Assembly (NCBI RefSeq): GCF_905220975.1
Contig: NZ_CAJNBK010000001.1
Coordinates: 124,001-188,000 of the forward strand
Direction: 5' to 3'
Origin: Paraburkholderia haematera
GTDB taxonomy: Bacteria > Pseudomonadota > Gammaproteobacteria > Burkholderiales > Burkholderiaceae
DNA length: 64,000 nt
Positions 17,109-26,233 of the stretch are shown piece by piece (within the stretch, counting starts at the first letter, position 1; each line of letters starts with the position of its first letter). A program made the position numbers and the translations under genes. The notes under the pieces are model-generated. The model searched no databases. It was not told the origin of the DNA and was given only the letters and a program-made list of their open reading frames with translations.

Positions 17109-18108
17109 AGAGGCGCTGGCGTCCGCAGAAACGGTCGCCGTGCAACTCACGGAAACCTCGCGCGTCGAGGCGTTGGCGGCGAAGCTCGCCCAGCAACCAC
17201 GCCATGTCGCGCTGACAGTCGCGCGCGGCAGCTCGGATCACGCAGCGAGTTACTTCGCAAGCCTGACGATGAGCCGCCTCGGTGTGCCGGTCGCCTCGCT
17301 GCCGATGTCGGTTGCGACGCTCCAGCAAGCGCCGCTGCAGGTGCGCGATCAACTCGCGCTGGCGTTCTCGCAATCGGGCAAGAGCCCGGATCTGGTCGGC
17401 ACGATGGAAGCGTTGCGCAACGCCGGCGCGCTGACGGTGGCCGCCGTGAATGCGCCGAGTTCGCCGCTGGCCGACGCGTGTGAATTTCACTTGCCGCTCA
17501 TGGCCGGTCCGGAACTGAGCGTCGCGGCGACCAAGAGCTACATCGCCATGCTGTCGATCTCCGCGCAACTGGTGGCTCACTGGCAGAAAGACCGCGCGCT
17601 GCTCGGCGCGTTGAACACGTTGCCCGACGCCCTGCACGCCGCAGGCAAACTCGACTGGTCGAAGGCGGTGGATGAACTGCGCGGCATTGAACGCATGATT
17701 GTGATCGGCCGCGGTCTGGGTCTCGCGATCGCGCAGGAAGCCGCGCTGAAATTGAAGGAAACCTCCGGCATTCAGGCCGAAGCGTTTTCGAGCGCGGAAG
17801 TGCGGCACGGTCCGATGGAACTGATCGACCGCGACTATCCGCTGCTGGTCTTCGCACCGCGCGGTCCTGAGCAAGCCGGCTTGCTGCAACTCGCGCGCGA
17901 CATGCAGGCGCGCGGCGCCCGCGTGCTGCTTGCCGCACCGAGCGACGTGCCCGAAGCGACGCTGCCGCTCGCCACCACCGCTCATGCGGCGCTCGATCCG
18001 ATCGCCGCGATCCTGTCCTTTTACGTGATGGCCGCCGGCCTTGCCGCCGCGCGCGGGCGCAATCCTGACGCGCCACGCCATCTCAACAAAGTCACCGAAA
18101 CTCACTGA
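17092..18108 (+). CDS. SIS-type glucosamine-6-phosphate deaminase
   Basis: Likely converts glucosamine-6-phosphate to fructose-6-phosphate and ammonia. The 338-residue protein has two SIS (sugar isomerase) domains like the isomerase half of GlmS, not the classical NagB fold. Motifs include TVARGSSDHAASYFA (about residue 42), FSQSGKSPDLV, GRGLGLAIAQEAALKLKE and SAEVRHGPMELI. The TTG at 17092 is annotated as the start because AGGAG ends six bases before it; an ATG at 17101 is also in frame but is far from the ribosome site. It overlaps nagA, so translational coupling is likely. This NagB-II type is common in nag operons of proteobacteria without NagB. Confidence 0.9.
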   Translation: MSNMLKEALASAETVAVQLTETSRVEALAAKLAQQPRHVALTVARGSSDHAASYFASLTMSRLGVPVASLPMSVATLQQAPLQVRDQLALAFSQSGKSPDLVGTMEALRNAGALTVAAVNAPSSPLADACEFHLPLMAGPELSVAATKSYIAMLSISAQLVAHWQKDRALLGALNTLPDALHAAGKLDWSKAVDELRGIERMIVIGRGLGLAIAQEAALKLKETSGIQAEAFSSAEVRHGPMELIDRDYPLLVFAPRGPEQAGLLQLARDMQARGARVLLAAPSDVPEATLPLATTAHAALDPIAAILSFYVMAAGLAAARGRNPDAPRHLNKVTETH

Positions 18109-18146
18109 CGAGAAATCAGATGCGACGTGTCGAGGAGTCCCGCTTG

Positions 18147-20711
18147 ATGAGCCATTCTGAAGGCCATATTGTTTTGCTCGCGCCGATGACCGGTCCGGTC
18201 GTGCCGCTGGCCAACGTGCCCGACCCTGTGTTTTCGGGCGGCATGTTCGGCGACGGCATCGGCATCGATCCGCTCGAGGGGCGACTCGTCGCACCGTGCG
18301 ACGGCACCATCACCCATCTCGCGCGCACCGGTCACGCGGTCACGCTCGCGACGGCCGACGGTGTGGAGATTCTGTTGCATATCGGCATCGACACGGTAGA
18401 GCTGAACGGCAAGGGTTTTGCGCCGATGGTCGCTCAAGGCGCGCAGGTGCGCACCGGCGACATCCTGATCGAGTTCGATCAGGACCAGGTCGCGCTGAAC
18501 GCGCCGAGTCTCGTCTCGGTCATCGCGATTGCCAATTCGGATGCGTTCGAGATTGTCGAGCGCGCTCAAGACGGCATGCTGAAGGCAGGCGAAACGCCGT
18601 TGCTGCTGCTGCGCGCTCGCGGCGGCGAGGCGGCGCACGCCTCGCGCCAGGCGAGTGCCACCAACGTAACCGAAGAAGCCCGTCAGCAAGTCACGCTGAT
18701 CCATGCCGGCGGTTTGCATGCGCGGCCGGCGGCGCGTGCTCGTGAAGCCGCGCGTGGTTTCGATGCGCGCGTCGAAGTGCGTTATGAAGGGCGTAAGGCT
18801 GCGATCGAGAGCGTGGTCGGTTTGCTCGGTCTCGGTGCCGGCGAGGGTGCAACCGTCGAGTTGCTCGGCGTCGGCCCGCAAGCCAAAGCCGCGATCGAAG
18901 CGATTGCCCACGAATTGACACGTGAAGCGCACGGCGAAGTCGAAGAAAAGCCGGCACGTCAAAGCTCACCGGCGCCGCAAGTGATTGCGCATGCGGCGGG
19001 CGAAGCGCTCGCGCCGAATACGCTCGCGGGTGTGTGCGCGTCGCCGGGCGTCGCCGTCGGCAAGCTGGTGCGTTGGGACGATGCGGATATCGATCCGCCG
19101 GAAAAGGCGAACGGCACGTCGGCGGCTGAAAGCCGGTTGCTCGACAAGGCGATTGCTAGCGTCGACGCCGACCTCGGTACCACCGTGCGCGATGCGTCGC
19201 AACGCGGTGCTGTGGGTGAGGCGGGCATTTTCGCGGTGCATCGCGTCCTGCTCGAAGATCCCACGCTGGTCGACGCCGCGCGCGATCTGATCAGCCTCGG
19301 CAAGAGCGCGGGTTTTGCGTGGCGCGAAGCGATCCGTGCACAGATCGCCATCCTGACGAATATCGAAGACGCATTGCTCGCGGAACGTGCAGCCGATCTG
19401 CGCGACATTGAGAAGCGCGTGTTGCGCGCGCTCGGTTATACGAATGCGGCGGCGCGCACGCTGCCGGAAGAAGCGGTGCTGGCGGCTGAAGAGTTCACGC
19501 CGTCCGATCTGTCGTCACTGGATCGCTCGCGCGTCACCGCACTCGTGATGGCGCGCGGCGGTGCGACTTCGCACGCGGCGATTCTTGCGCGTCAGGCCGG
19601 TATTCCGGCGCTGGTGGCAGTCGGCGATGCGTTGCTCGCGATCCCCGAAGGCACGCAGGTCGTGGTGAACGCCACCACCGGCCGCCTCGAATTTGCGCCG
19701 ACCGAACTCGACGTGGAACGCGCACGTCTCGAGCGCAACCGTCTTGCCGACGTGCGCGAAGCGAACCGCCGCACGTCGCAGCAGGCGGCAGTGACTTCCG
19801 ATGGACGCGCGATCGAAGTCGCCGCAAACATCGCCACGCTCGACGACGCGAAGACCGCCGTCGATAACGGTGCCGATTCCGTCGGCCTGCTGCGCACCGA
19901 ACTGCTGTTCATCCACCGCGCCGCAGCGCCGACCACCGACGAACATCGCCAGAGCTACCAGGCCATCGTCGATGCATTGAGCGGGCGCACCGCAATCATT
20001 CGCACGCTGGACGTCGGTGCGGATAAGGAAGTCGACTACCTGACGCTGCCGCCCGAACCGAATCCGGCGCTTGGCCTGCGCGGCATCCGCCTCGCACAAG
20101 TGCGCCCGGATCTGCTCGACGATCAGTTGCGCGGTCTGCTGGCGGTGCAGCCGCTCGGCGCCGTACGCATTCTGCTGCCGATGGTGACCGATGTCGGCGA
20201 ATTGATCCGCATCCGCAAACGCATCGACGAATTCGCCCGGGAATCGGGCCGTACCGAACCGATCGAAGTCGGCGTGATGATCGAAGTGCCGTCGGCTGCG
20301 TTGCTCGCCGATCAACTGTCGCAACACGCGGATTTTCTGTCGATCGGCACCAACGATCTGACGCAATACACGCTTGCCATGGACCGTTGCCAGGCCGATC
20401 TCGCGGCGCAGGCGGACGGTTTGCATCCCGCGGTGCTGCGCCTGATCGCAGCGACCGTGCAGGGCGCGAACAAGCATGGCAAATGGGTTGGCGTCTGTGG
20501 CGCATTGGCGGGCGATCCGCTGGCCATGCCGCTGCTCATCGGCCTCGGCGTGACCGAGCTTTCGGTGGATCCGGTATCGGTGCCGGGCATCAAGGCGCGT
20601 GTGCGCAATCTCGATTATCAGCTGTGCCGTCAACGCGCCCAGGATGCCCTGGCGCTCGAGTCGGCGCAGGCGGTAAGAGCAGTGAGCCGCGAAACCTGGC
20701 CTTTGGACTGA
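18147..20711 (+). CDS. PTS fusion protein EIIA-HPr-EI
   Basis: Multi-domain phosphotransferase of about 854 residues that carries phosphate from PEP to the GlcNAc permease. An EIIA-Glc-type domain (about 1-150) has active His78 in LLHIGIDTVEL. An HPr domain (about 175-265) has His191 in GLHARPA and Ser222 exactly 31 residues later, the spacing of His15/Ser46 in free HPr. Enzyme I follows (about 290-850), with His476 in GGATSHAAIL and Cys784 in VGVCGALAGDP. The ATG at 18147 has GAGGAG upstream; an ATG at 18120 is in frame but has a weaker site. The gene supplies all soluble PTS steps except EIIB, which NagE carries. Confidence 0.93.
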   Translation: MSHSEGHIVLLAPMTGPVVPLANVPDPVFSGGMFGDGIGIDPLEGRLVAPCDGTITHLARTGHAVTLATADGVEILLHIGIDTVELNGKGFAPMVAQGAQVRTGDILIEFDQDQVALNAPSLVSVIAIANSDAFEIVERAQDGMLKAGETPLLLLRARGGEAAHASRQASATNVTEEARQQVTLIHAGGLHARPAARAREAARGFDARVEVRYEGRKAAIESVVGLLGLGAGEGATVELLGVGPQAKAAIEAIAHELTREAHGEVEEKPARQSSPAPQVIAHAAGEALAPNTLAGVCASPGVAVGKLVRWDDADIDPPEKANGTSAAESRLLDKAIASVDADLGTTVRDASQRGAVGEAGIFAVHRVLLEDPTLVDAARDLISLGKSAGFAWREAIRAQIAILTNIEDALLAERAADLRDIEKRVLRALGYTNAAARTLPEEAVLAAEEFTPSDLSSLDRSRVTALVMARGGATSHAAILARQAGIPALVAVGDALLAIPEGTQVVVNATTGRLEFAPTELDVERARLERNRLADVREANRRTSQQAAVTSDGRAIEVAANIATLDDAKTAVDNGADSVGLLRTELLFIHRAAAPTTDEHRQSYQAIVDALSGRTAIIRTLDVGADKEVDYLTLPPEPNPALGLRGIRLAQVRPDLLDDQLRGLLAVQPLGAVRILLPMVTDVGELIRIRKRIDEFARESGRTEPIEVGVMIEVPSAALLADQLSQHADFLSIGTNDLTQYTLAMDRCQADLAAQADGLHPAVLRLIAATVQGANKHGKWVGVCGALAGDPLAMPLLIGLGVTELSVDPVSVPGIKARVRNLDYQLCRQRAQDALALESAQAVRAVSRETWPLD

Positions 20712-20808
20712 ACCCCACACAGTCCGCAACCAGCTTCGCATAGTCAGGACGTATTGCAACAAAACTCAACGACAACAGTCGACAACGAGACAAGGATTGG
20801 AGGTATCA

Positions 20809-22587
20809 ATGGATGGGAATCCGTTTCTGAAGATTCAGCGCCTGGGTCGGGCGCTGATGCTGCCGATTGCAGTGCTGCCGGTTGCCGGCCTGCTGCTGCG
20901 ATTGGGCCAACCCGATGTGTTCAACATCAAGATGATCGCCGACGCCGGCGGCGCGATCTTCGATAACCTGCCGTTGCTGTTCGCAATCGGCGTGGCGGTC
21001 GGCTTCGCGAAAGACAACAACGGCGTGGCAGGTCTCGCGGGTGCGATCGGTTATCTGATCGAAGTCGCGGTGATGAAGGACATCAACGACAAGCTCAACA
21101 TGGGCGTGTTGTCCGGGATTGTGGCGGGTATCGTCGCGGGCTTGCTGTACAACAAGTACAAGGACATCAAGCTGCCCGACTACCTCGCATTCTTCGGAGG
21201 GAAACGCTTCGTGCCGATTGTCACCGGCGTGGTCTGTCTGGGTCTCGGCATCGCGTTCGGTTATGTGTGGCAGCCGGTGCAGGCCGTGATCGATACGGCC
21301 GGCCATTGGCTGACTACGGCAGGTGCGCTCGGCGCATTCGTGTTCGGCGTGCTGAACCGTTTGCTGCTCGTCACGGGCCTGCATCACATCCTCAATTCGC
21401 TGACGTGGTTCGTGTTCGGCAGTTTCACGCCGCCGGGCGGCGTCGCGGTGACGGGCGACCTGCATCGCTTCTTTGCAGGCGACCCGACTGCGGGCACCTT
21501 CATGACGGGCTTCTTCCCGGTCATGATGTTCGGCCTGCCGGCCGCGTGTCTCGCGATGTTCCATGAAGCACCGAAGGAGCGCCGTGCGATTGTTGGCGGC
21601 CTGCTGTTCTCGATGGCGCTGACGTCGTTCCTGACGGGTGTGACCGAGCCGATCGAATTCAGCTTCATGTTCCTCGCACCGGTGCTGTACGTGATCCACG
21701 CCTTGTTGACCGGTCTGTCGCTGGCAATCTGCTCGGCGCTCGGCATTCACCTCGGCTTCACGTTCTCCGCAGGCGCAATCGACTACGTGCTGAACTACGG
21801 CCTGTCGACCAAGGGCTGGTGGGCGATTCCGATCGGGCTCGTGTACTCGGTGGTGTACTACGGGCTGTTCCGATTCTTCATCCGCAAGTTCAACATGGCA
21901 ACGCCGGGCCGCGAACCCGCCGCCGAAGAAGAACAGATCGAGTCGTTCACGGCAGGCGGATTCGTTTCGCCGGTTGCGGGTGCCGCCGTGCCGCGCGCAC
22001 AGCGTTATATCGCTGCGCTCGGTGGCGCGTCGAATCTGTCGGTGGTGGATGCCTGCACGACGCGTCTGCGTCTGTCGGTGGTCGATTCCACCAAGGTCTC
22101 GGAAAGCGAACTGAAGACGATCGGCGCGCGTGGTGTGCTCAAGCGCGGCTCGACCAACGTACAGGTGATCATCGGACCGGAAGCGGACATCATCGCCGAT
22201 GAAATTCGCACGGTGATCGCGCAAGGCGGTGGCCATGCTGTGAAGCCGGTGGTTGCTCCGGTGTCTGCTGTCGCTGCAACTCCTGTGGCGGCCGCAAGCG
22301 CTGCTCATGGCGGTTCGCTCGACCCGGACCCGCTGCGCTGGCTCGCCGTGTTCGGCGGCGCGGGTAACGTCGTGTCGCTGGATGCCGTGGCGGCAACGCG
22401 CCTGCGTATCGTGGTTCGCGATCCGTCGGCGGTCGATCGTCAACGTCTTGCTACGCTCGATACGGCGTGGGTCTCGGCGGATACGTTCCATATCGTAGTG
22501 GGTGATGCGGCCCAGCGCTACGCCGCGCAACTGGCGACGCGTCTGTCGCCCGATACGGGGGCCGGTACGGCGCCGCAGCCCGCGTAA
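20809..22587 (+). CDS. nagE: PTS N-acetylglucosamine-specific EIICB with two EIIB-like domains
   Basis: Membrane permease that imports and phosphorylates GlcNAc. The 592-residue product has an EIIC domain (about 1-365) with about ten helices and the family motif VTEPIEFSFMFLAPVLY. A first EIIB domain (about 395-470) carries the phosphorylated Cys416 in DACTTRLRL. A second EIIB-like domain (about 510-585) has the same fold pattern but Ala528 where the cysteine should be (DAVAATRLR). A linker rich in Ala and Val joins the two. GGAGG at 20799-20803 supports the ATG at 20809. EIIA comes from the preceding fusion gene. It is the last gene of the operon. Confidence 0.93.
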   Translation: MDGNPFLKIQRLGRALMLPIAVLPVAGLLLRLGQPDVFNIKMIADAGGAIFDNLPLLFAIGVAVGFAKDNNGVAGLAGAIGYLIEVAVMKDINDKLNMGVLSGIVAGIVAGLLYNKYKDIKLPDYLAFFGGKRFVPIVTGVVCLGLGIAFGYVWQPVQAVIDTAGHWLTTAGALGAFVFGVLNRLLLVTGLHHILNSLTWFVFGSFTPPGGVAVTGDLHRFFAGDPTAGTFMTGFFPVMMFGLPAACLAMFHEAPKERRAIVGGLLFSMALTSFLTGVTEPIEFSFMFLAPVLYVIHALLTGLSLAICSALGIHLGFTFSAGAIDYVLNYGLSTKGWWAIPIGLVYSVVYYGLFRFFIRKFNMATPGREPAAEEEQIESFTAGGFVSPVAGAAVPRAQRYIAALGGASNLSVVDACTTRLRLSVVDSTKVSESELKTIGARGVLKRGSTNVQVIIGPEADIIADEIRTVIAQGGGHAVKPVVAPVSAVAATPVAAASAAHGGSLDPDPLRWLAVFGGAGNVVSLDAVAATRLRIVVRDPSAVDRQRLATLDTAWVSADTFHIVVGDAAQRYAAQLATRLSPDTGAGTAPQPA

Positions 22588-22653
22588 TGCAACGTTAAGG
22601 AGCGGCCTGCGCTGCTCCATTGCCGCGCTTATCTTCCGATGACGCGGCAATAA

Positions 22654-22687
22654 AAAAGCGGCACCTTGAATTCAAGGTGCCGCTTTT
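22654..22687 (+). terminator. Bidirectional terminator between nagE and cydX
   Basis: Perfect 34-base palindrome: a 17-base arm starting AAAAGCGGCACC and its exact complement meet at GAATTC. The A/T runs at both ends let it terminate the plus-strand nag operon and the minus-strand cyd operon. Confidence 0.9.
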
Positions 22688-22734
22688 GCGTTTACCGGCT
22701 TGCGCCTAATGGCGCTCATCCTGCAACGAATGCA

Positions 22735-22851
22735 TCAACGTGCTTTCTGCTTGCCTGCTTCCAAAGGCCGGCGCGATTCCAGCCACATTACGTTGATGAT
22801 GCCGAACGCCAACGCCACGCCAATGCCGAGAAGCCAACTGAAATACCACAT
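22735..22851 (-). CDS. cydX: Cytochrome bd oxidase small subunit CydX
   Basis: A 38-residue single-helix protein that binds the CydAB core and is needed for stable oxidase activity. It starts MWYFSWLLGIG and contains WLE, the hallmark pattern of the CydX/YbgT family. AGGAG lies shortly before the ATG. It follows cydB by 28 bases on the minus strand and is the last gene before the bidirectional terminator. Confidence 0.93.
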   Translation of the reverse strand: MWYFSWLLGIGVALAFGIINVMWLESRRPLEAGKQKAR

Positions 22852-22879
22852 CACAAACTCCTGTTAATCGTATTGCTGA

Positions 22880-24016
22880 TCAATACATCGAATGATGATT
22901 TTCTTCGAGCGCCGCGGCGGTCACCTTGCCTCGCATCACGCGATACACCCAGCTCGTGTAGATCAGGATGATCGGCAGGAAGATGATCACGGCGATCAGC
23001 ATGATCTGCAGCGTCATGCGGCTCGAGGTGGAATCCCAAACGGTGAGGCTGCTGCGGCCATCGAGCGAGGAGGGCATGATGAACGGGAACATCGAGAAGC
23101 CTGCCGTCAGAATCACGCCGATGACCATCAACGAGGTCGACAGGAAGGCGCACTTTTCAAAGCGCGAACGCGCCAGCAACAAAGCCAGAACGCCACCGAC
23201 CAGGCCGGCCACCGGCGCGATCACCATCCACGGATAGTTTGCGTAGTTGGTGAGCCACAGGCCGGGTGCGCCGATCACGTTCTTCAGCAACGGATTAGCA
23301 ACGGTATCGAACGGCGCGGCGTCGACGATCTGATAACCGCCGATCATCGTGGCGATCAAGGCGCCGGCTAGGAGGAATAGAACGACGGCGGCGAACGAAG
23401 CAATCCGCAGCGCGAGCGATGCACGCTCGGCCACGACGTCGTCCGCCTTCATCTTCACGAAGGCTGCGCCGTGCGCGGCCAGCATCGACACGCTAACAAG
23501 CCCGCATAGCACGGCGAACGGGTTGAGCAGCGCGAAGAAACTGCCGTGATAGGTGACGCGCAAATCCGTGTCGAACGAGAACGGCACGCCTTGCAGCAGG
23601 TTGCCGAACGCTACGCCGAACACCAGCGCAGGCACGAAGCCGCCCACAAACAACGCCCAATCCCACGCGCTGCGCCAGCGCGGGTCTTCACGCTTGCTGC
23701 GGTAGTCGAAGCCGACCGGCCGGAAAAACAGCGAGAACAGCACCAGCAGCATTGCGAAGTAGAAGCCCGAGAACGACGCGGCGTAGACCAGCGGCCACGC
23801 GGCGAACATCGCGCCACCCGCGGTGATGAGCCACACCTGATTGCCTTCCCACGTCGCGCCGACCGTGTTCACGACGATGCGCCGCTCCGCGTCGGTTCTC
23901 GCGATGAACGGCAGCAGAATCGCCGCGCCCATGTCGAAGCCGTCGGTGAGCGCGAAGCCGATCAGCAGCACGCCGATCAACACCCACCAGATCAGTTTGA
24001 GGGTTGCGTAATCCAT
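22880..24016 (-). CDS. cydB: Cytochrome bd ubiquinol oxidase subunit II
   Basis: Structural subunit of the bd oxidase, a high-affinity quinol oxidase that works at low oxygen and does not pump protons. The 378-residue membrane protein starts [11 protein letters not shown] and has about nine helices with family motifs [13 protein letters not shown] (about residues 20-32), [10 protein letters not shown] and GFFPF-like [10 protein letters not shown] near residue 305. It lies 34 bases after cydA and 28 before cydX. Confidence 0.97.
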   Translation of the reverse strand: MDYATLKLIWWVLIGVLLIGFALTDGFDMGAAILLPFIARTDAERRIVVNTVGATWEGNQVWLITAGGAMFAAWPLVYAASFSGFYFAMLLVLFSLFFRPVGFDYRSKREDPRWRSAWDWALFVGGFVPALVFGVAFGNLLQGVPFSFDTDLRVTYHGSFFALLNPFAVLCGLVSVSMLAAHGAAFVKMKADDVVAERASLALRIASFAAVVLFLLAGALIATMIGGYQIVDAAPFDTVANPLLKNVIGAPGLWLTNYANYPWMVIAPVAGLVGGVLALLLARSRFEKCAFLSTSLMVIGVILTAGFSMFPFIMPSSLDGRSSLTVWDSTSSRMTLQIMLIAVIIFLPIILIYTSWVYRVMRGKVTAAALEENHHSMY

Positions 24017-24050
24017 GATGATCTTTCCCTTGGAACAGAGTGGCGGCGAA

Positions 24051-25640
24051 TCATGCGGCCGTGTTGGTCGGCAGCGGCTGATTCAGCGGCTGTTCGTGGT
24101 GATAGCGCCCGGTATGCAGCGACGAAGGTCCGAGCCGCGCGTACTTGAACATCAGCATGATTTCGATGATGAACAGCACCGTGTAGAACACGACGAAGCC
24201 GGCAATGCTCAAGTAGAGATCGCCCGGTGTCAGGCTCGAGGCGGACAATGCGGTCGGCAGAATGCCGGCGATGGTCCACGGTTGACGGCCTACTTCAGCG
24301 ACGATCCAGCCGAACTCCGCGGCAAGCCACGGGAGCGGAATTGCCCACACGGCCCAGCGCAGGAACCAGCGGCGCTTCTCCAGCAGCAGGGAGCGCTGCG
24401 CGCAGAACCAGAACGCCAGCACGAAGGTCGCGAGGAACAGGATGCCGAGGCCGACCATCAGGCGGAACGAGAAGAACACGGGCGCCACCGGCGGAATCGT
24501 CTTCTTGGCGGCCTGCGCGATCTGATCCGGTGTGGCGTCAGTGACGTTCGGGGTGAACTGCTTGAGCATCAGGCCGTAGCCGAGGTCTCGCTTGTGCGCG
24601 TCGAAAGCGGCTTTGGCTTCGTCCGTGGCGTCGCCCAGCTTCAGCTTTTGCAGCGCGGCGTAGGCGAGCATGCCGTTCCTGATGCGTACCTCGTTCTCCG
24701 CCATCAGGTCTTTCAGGCCGACCACCGGTTCGTCGATCGAGCGCGTGGCGATGAGGCCGAGTGCATACGGAATACGGATCGCGTAGTCGGTGCGTTCTTC
24801 CTTCTGGTTCGGAATGCCGATGATCGTGAACGGTGCCGGGGCGGGCGCCGTTTCCCATTCGGATTCGATCGCAGCCAGCTTGACCTGCTGAACTTCACCG
24901 GTACGGTAGCCGGATTCGTCGCCGAGCACGATTACGCACAACGTCGACGCCAGACCGAAGCCGGCGGCAATGGCGAACGAGCGCAAGGCGAATTCGGTGT
25001 CGCGGCGCTTCAACAGATACCACGACGATACGCCGAGCACGAACATCGAAGCGGTGACGTAACCGGCCGATACGGTGTGCACGAACTTCACCTGGGCGAC
25101 CGGATTGAACAGCACCGAGAAGATGCTGTCGAGTTCCATGCGCATGGTCTGATAGTTGAAGGTGGCGCCGACCGGATTGTTCATCCAGCCGTTGGCCACC
25201 AGAATCCACAGCGCCGACAGGTTCGAGCCGAGTGCGACGAGGAACGTGACGAACACGTGCTGCACTCTCGAGAGCCGCTTCCATCCGAAGAAGAACAGGC
25301 CGACGAAGGTCGACTCGAGGAAGAACGCCATCAAACCTTCAACAGCCAGCGGCACACCGAAAATGTCGCCGACATAGTGCGAGTAGTACGACCAGTTGGT
25401 GCCGAACTGGAATTCCAGCGTGAGACCGGTGGTGACGCCCATCGCAAAATTGATGCCGAACAGCTTGCCCCAGAACTGGGTCATGTCTTTGTAGATCTGC
25501 TTGCCGGTCATCACATAGACCGACTCCATGATGACGAGCAACCAGGACAGACCGAGCGTGAGCGGCACGAACAGAAAGTGATAAAGCGCCGTGATGGCGA
25601 ACTGGAGGCGCGACAGTTCTACGACTTCGCTAACGGGCAT
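24051..25640 (-). CDS. cydA: Cytochrome bd ubiquinol oxidase subunit I
   Basis: Catalytic subunit of the bd oxidase that binds hemes b558, b595 and d and oxidises quinol. The 529-residue protein starts [15 protein letters not shown]; the His of [13 protein letters not shown] is the conserved heme ligand near residue 19. Further motifs are [17 protein letters not shown] and the QPWTI stretch (about residue 435). An in-frame GTG at 25649 exists, but AAGGTGAT immediately upstream supports ATG 25640. The start lies inside the end of cydP, so the two are probably translationally coupled. Confidence 0.97.
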   Translation of the reverse strand: MPVSEVVELSRLQFAITALYHFLFVPLTLGLSWLLVIMESVYVMTGKQIYKDMTQFWGKLFGINFAMGVTTGLTLEFQFGTNWSYYSHYVGDIFGVPLAVEGLMAFFLESTFVGLFFFGWKRLSRVQHVFVTFLVALGSNLSALWILVANGWMNNPVGATFNYQTMRMELDSIFSVLFNPVAQVKFVHTVSAGYVTASMFVLGVSSWYLLKRRDTEFALRSFAIAAGFGLASTLCVIVLGDESGYRTGEVQQVKLAAIESEWETAPAPAPFTIIGIPNQKEERTDYAIRIPYALGLIATRSIDEPVVGLKDLMAENEVRIRNGMLAYAALQKLKLGDATDEAKAAFDAHKRDLGYGLMLKQFTPNVTDATPDQIAQAAKKTIPPVAPVFFSFRLMVGLGILFLATFVLAFWFCAQRSLLLEKRRWFLRWAVWAIPLPWLAAEFGWIVAEVGRQPWTIAGILPTALSASSLTPGDLYLSIAGFVVFYTVLFIIEIMLMFKYARLGPSSLHTGRYHHEQPLNQPLPTNTAA

Positions 25641-25890
25641 GTTGATCACCTTGGGACGGATGCGAGGCAGGCGCGGACAGGAGCGCCTGCGCGACTTGTT
25701 CAGGCGGCAGCGACATATGCTCCGCCTGCGGATGATTGAAGAACGCGTACTTGAGCACCATCAGCAGTGCGAATTTGATGGCGAGGACGATGGCGATATC
25801 CCGCGCCAGCGTCGGACCGCGCGCCCACGCGGCGAGCCGTTTGCGCAGGCTCGAGCGAGGGGTGTTATGGCGATTCAGGGCTATGGTCAT
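25630..25890 (-). CDS. cydP: Cytochrome oxidase putative small subunit CydP
   Basis: An 86-residue protein with a basic N terminus, one membrane helix (about residues 33-52, DIAIVLAIKFALLMVLKYAF) and a hydrophilic C-terminal tail with MSLPPEQVAQALL. This matches CydP-type small subunits found directly before cydA in beta-proteobacteria. The stop overlaps the cydA start by 11 bases. The frame is open upstream to 26031, but ATG 25890 gives the family N terminus. Confidence 0.8.
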   Translation of the reverse strand: MTIALNRHNTPRSSLRKRLAAWARGPTLARDIAIVLAIKFALLMVLKYAFFNHPQAEHMSLPPEQVAQALLSAPASHPSQGDQHAR

Positions 25891-26058
25891 GATCGGTCGA
25901 AGGCGACTTCTTACCGGTGAATCCGGCTGAGTCCAGGCCGCCTGAGCGGTCTGGCGAGTGCATCCAGATTCTAGGAGCAAGGACCTTGCGCGCGTAAGTT
26001 CAGCGCTGCGGCATTGGGTCGCGAACGTCACCGCGCGCGCACAGTATTGCTATGAGGG

Positions 26059-26072
26059 TTGTGATACGTCAA
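26059..26072 (-). promoter_or_regulatory. Weak FNR/Anr-like site upstream of the cyd genes
   Basis: TTGTGATACGTCAA matches seven of ten core positions of the FNR palindrome TTGAT-N4-ATCAA. It lies about 170 bases upstream of cydP. Oxygen control of cyd genes is common, but this match alone is weak. Confidence 0.3.
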
Positions 26073-26142
26073 GAAACACGTGTTTAGTGGGCATGTTCTT
26101 GAGTGGGTGCGCCTGCGATCGAGCGCAGGCATCGTCGAGCGT

Positions 26143-26181
26143 GCAAAAAAAAGCCCTGCCTTCTTGTGAGGGCAGGGCTTT
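26143..26181 (-). terminator. Rho-independent terminator of rpoH
   Basis: Read on the minus strand, AAAGCCCTGCC and GGCAGGGCTTT (26171-26181 and 26150-26160) pair around a ten-base loop and run into a T8 tract. It begins about 50 bases after the rpoH stop. Confidence 0.92.
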
Positions 26182-26233
26182 GCGGCTAGCCGGCGCGTGC
26201 CGGACGAGCCGGCACGACGAAAGGTTTTAAGCC

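Larger units (their letters stand above)
25891..26233. other. Intergenic region between cydP and rpoH
   Basis: These 343 bases hold the cyd promoter region, with a weak FNR-like site at 26059, and the rpoH terminator at 26150. No convincing gene is present. Confidence 0.7.
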
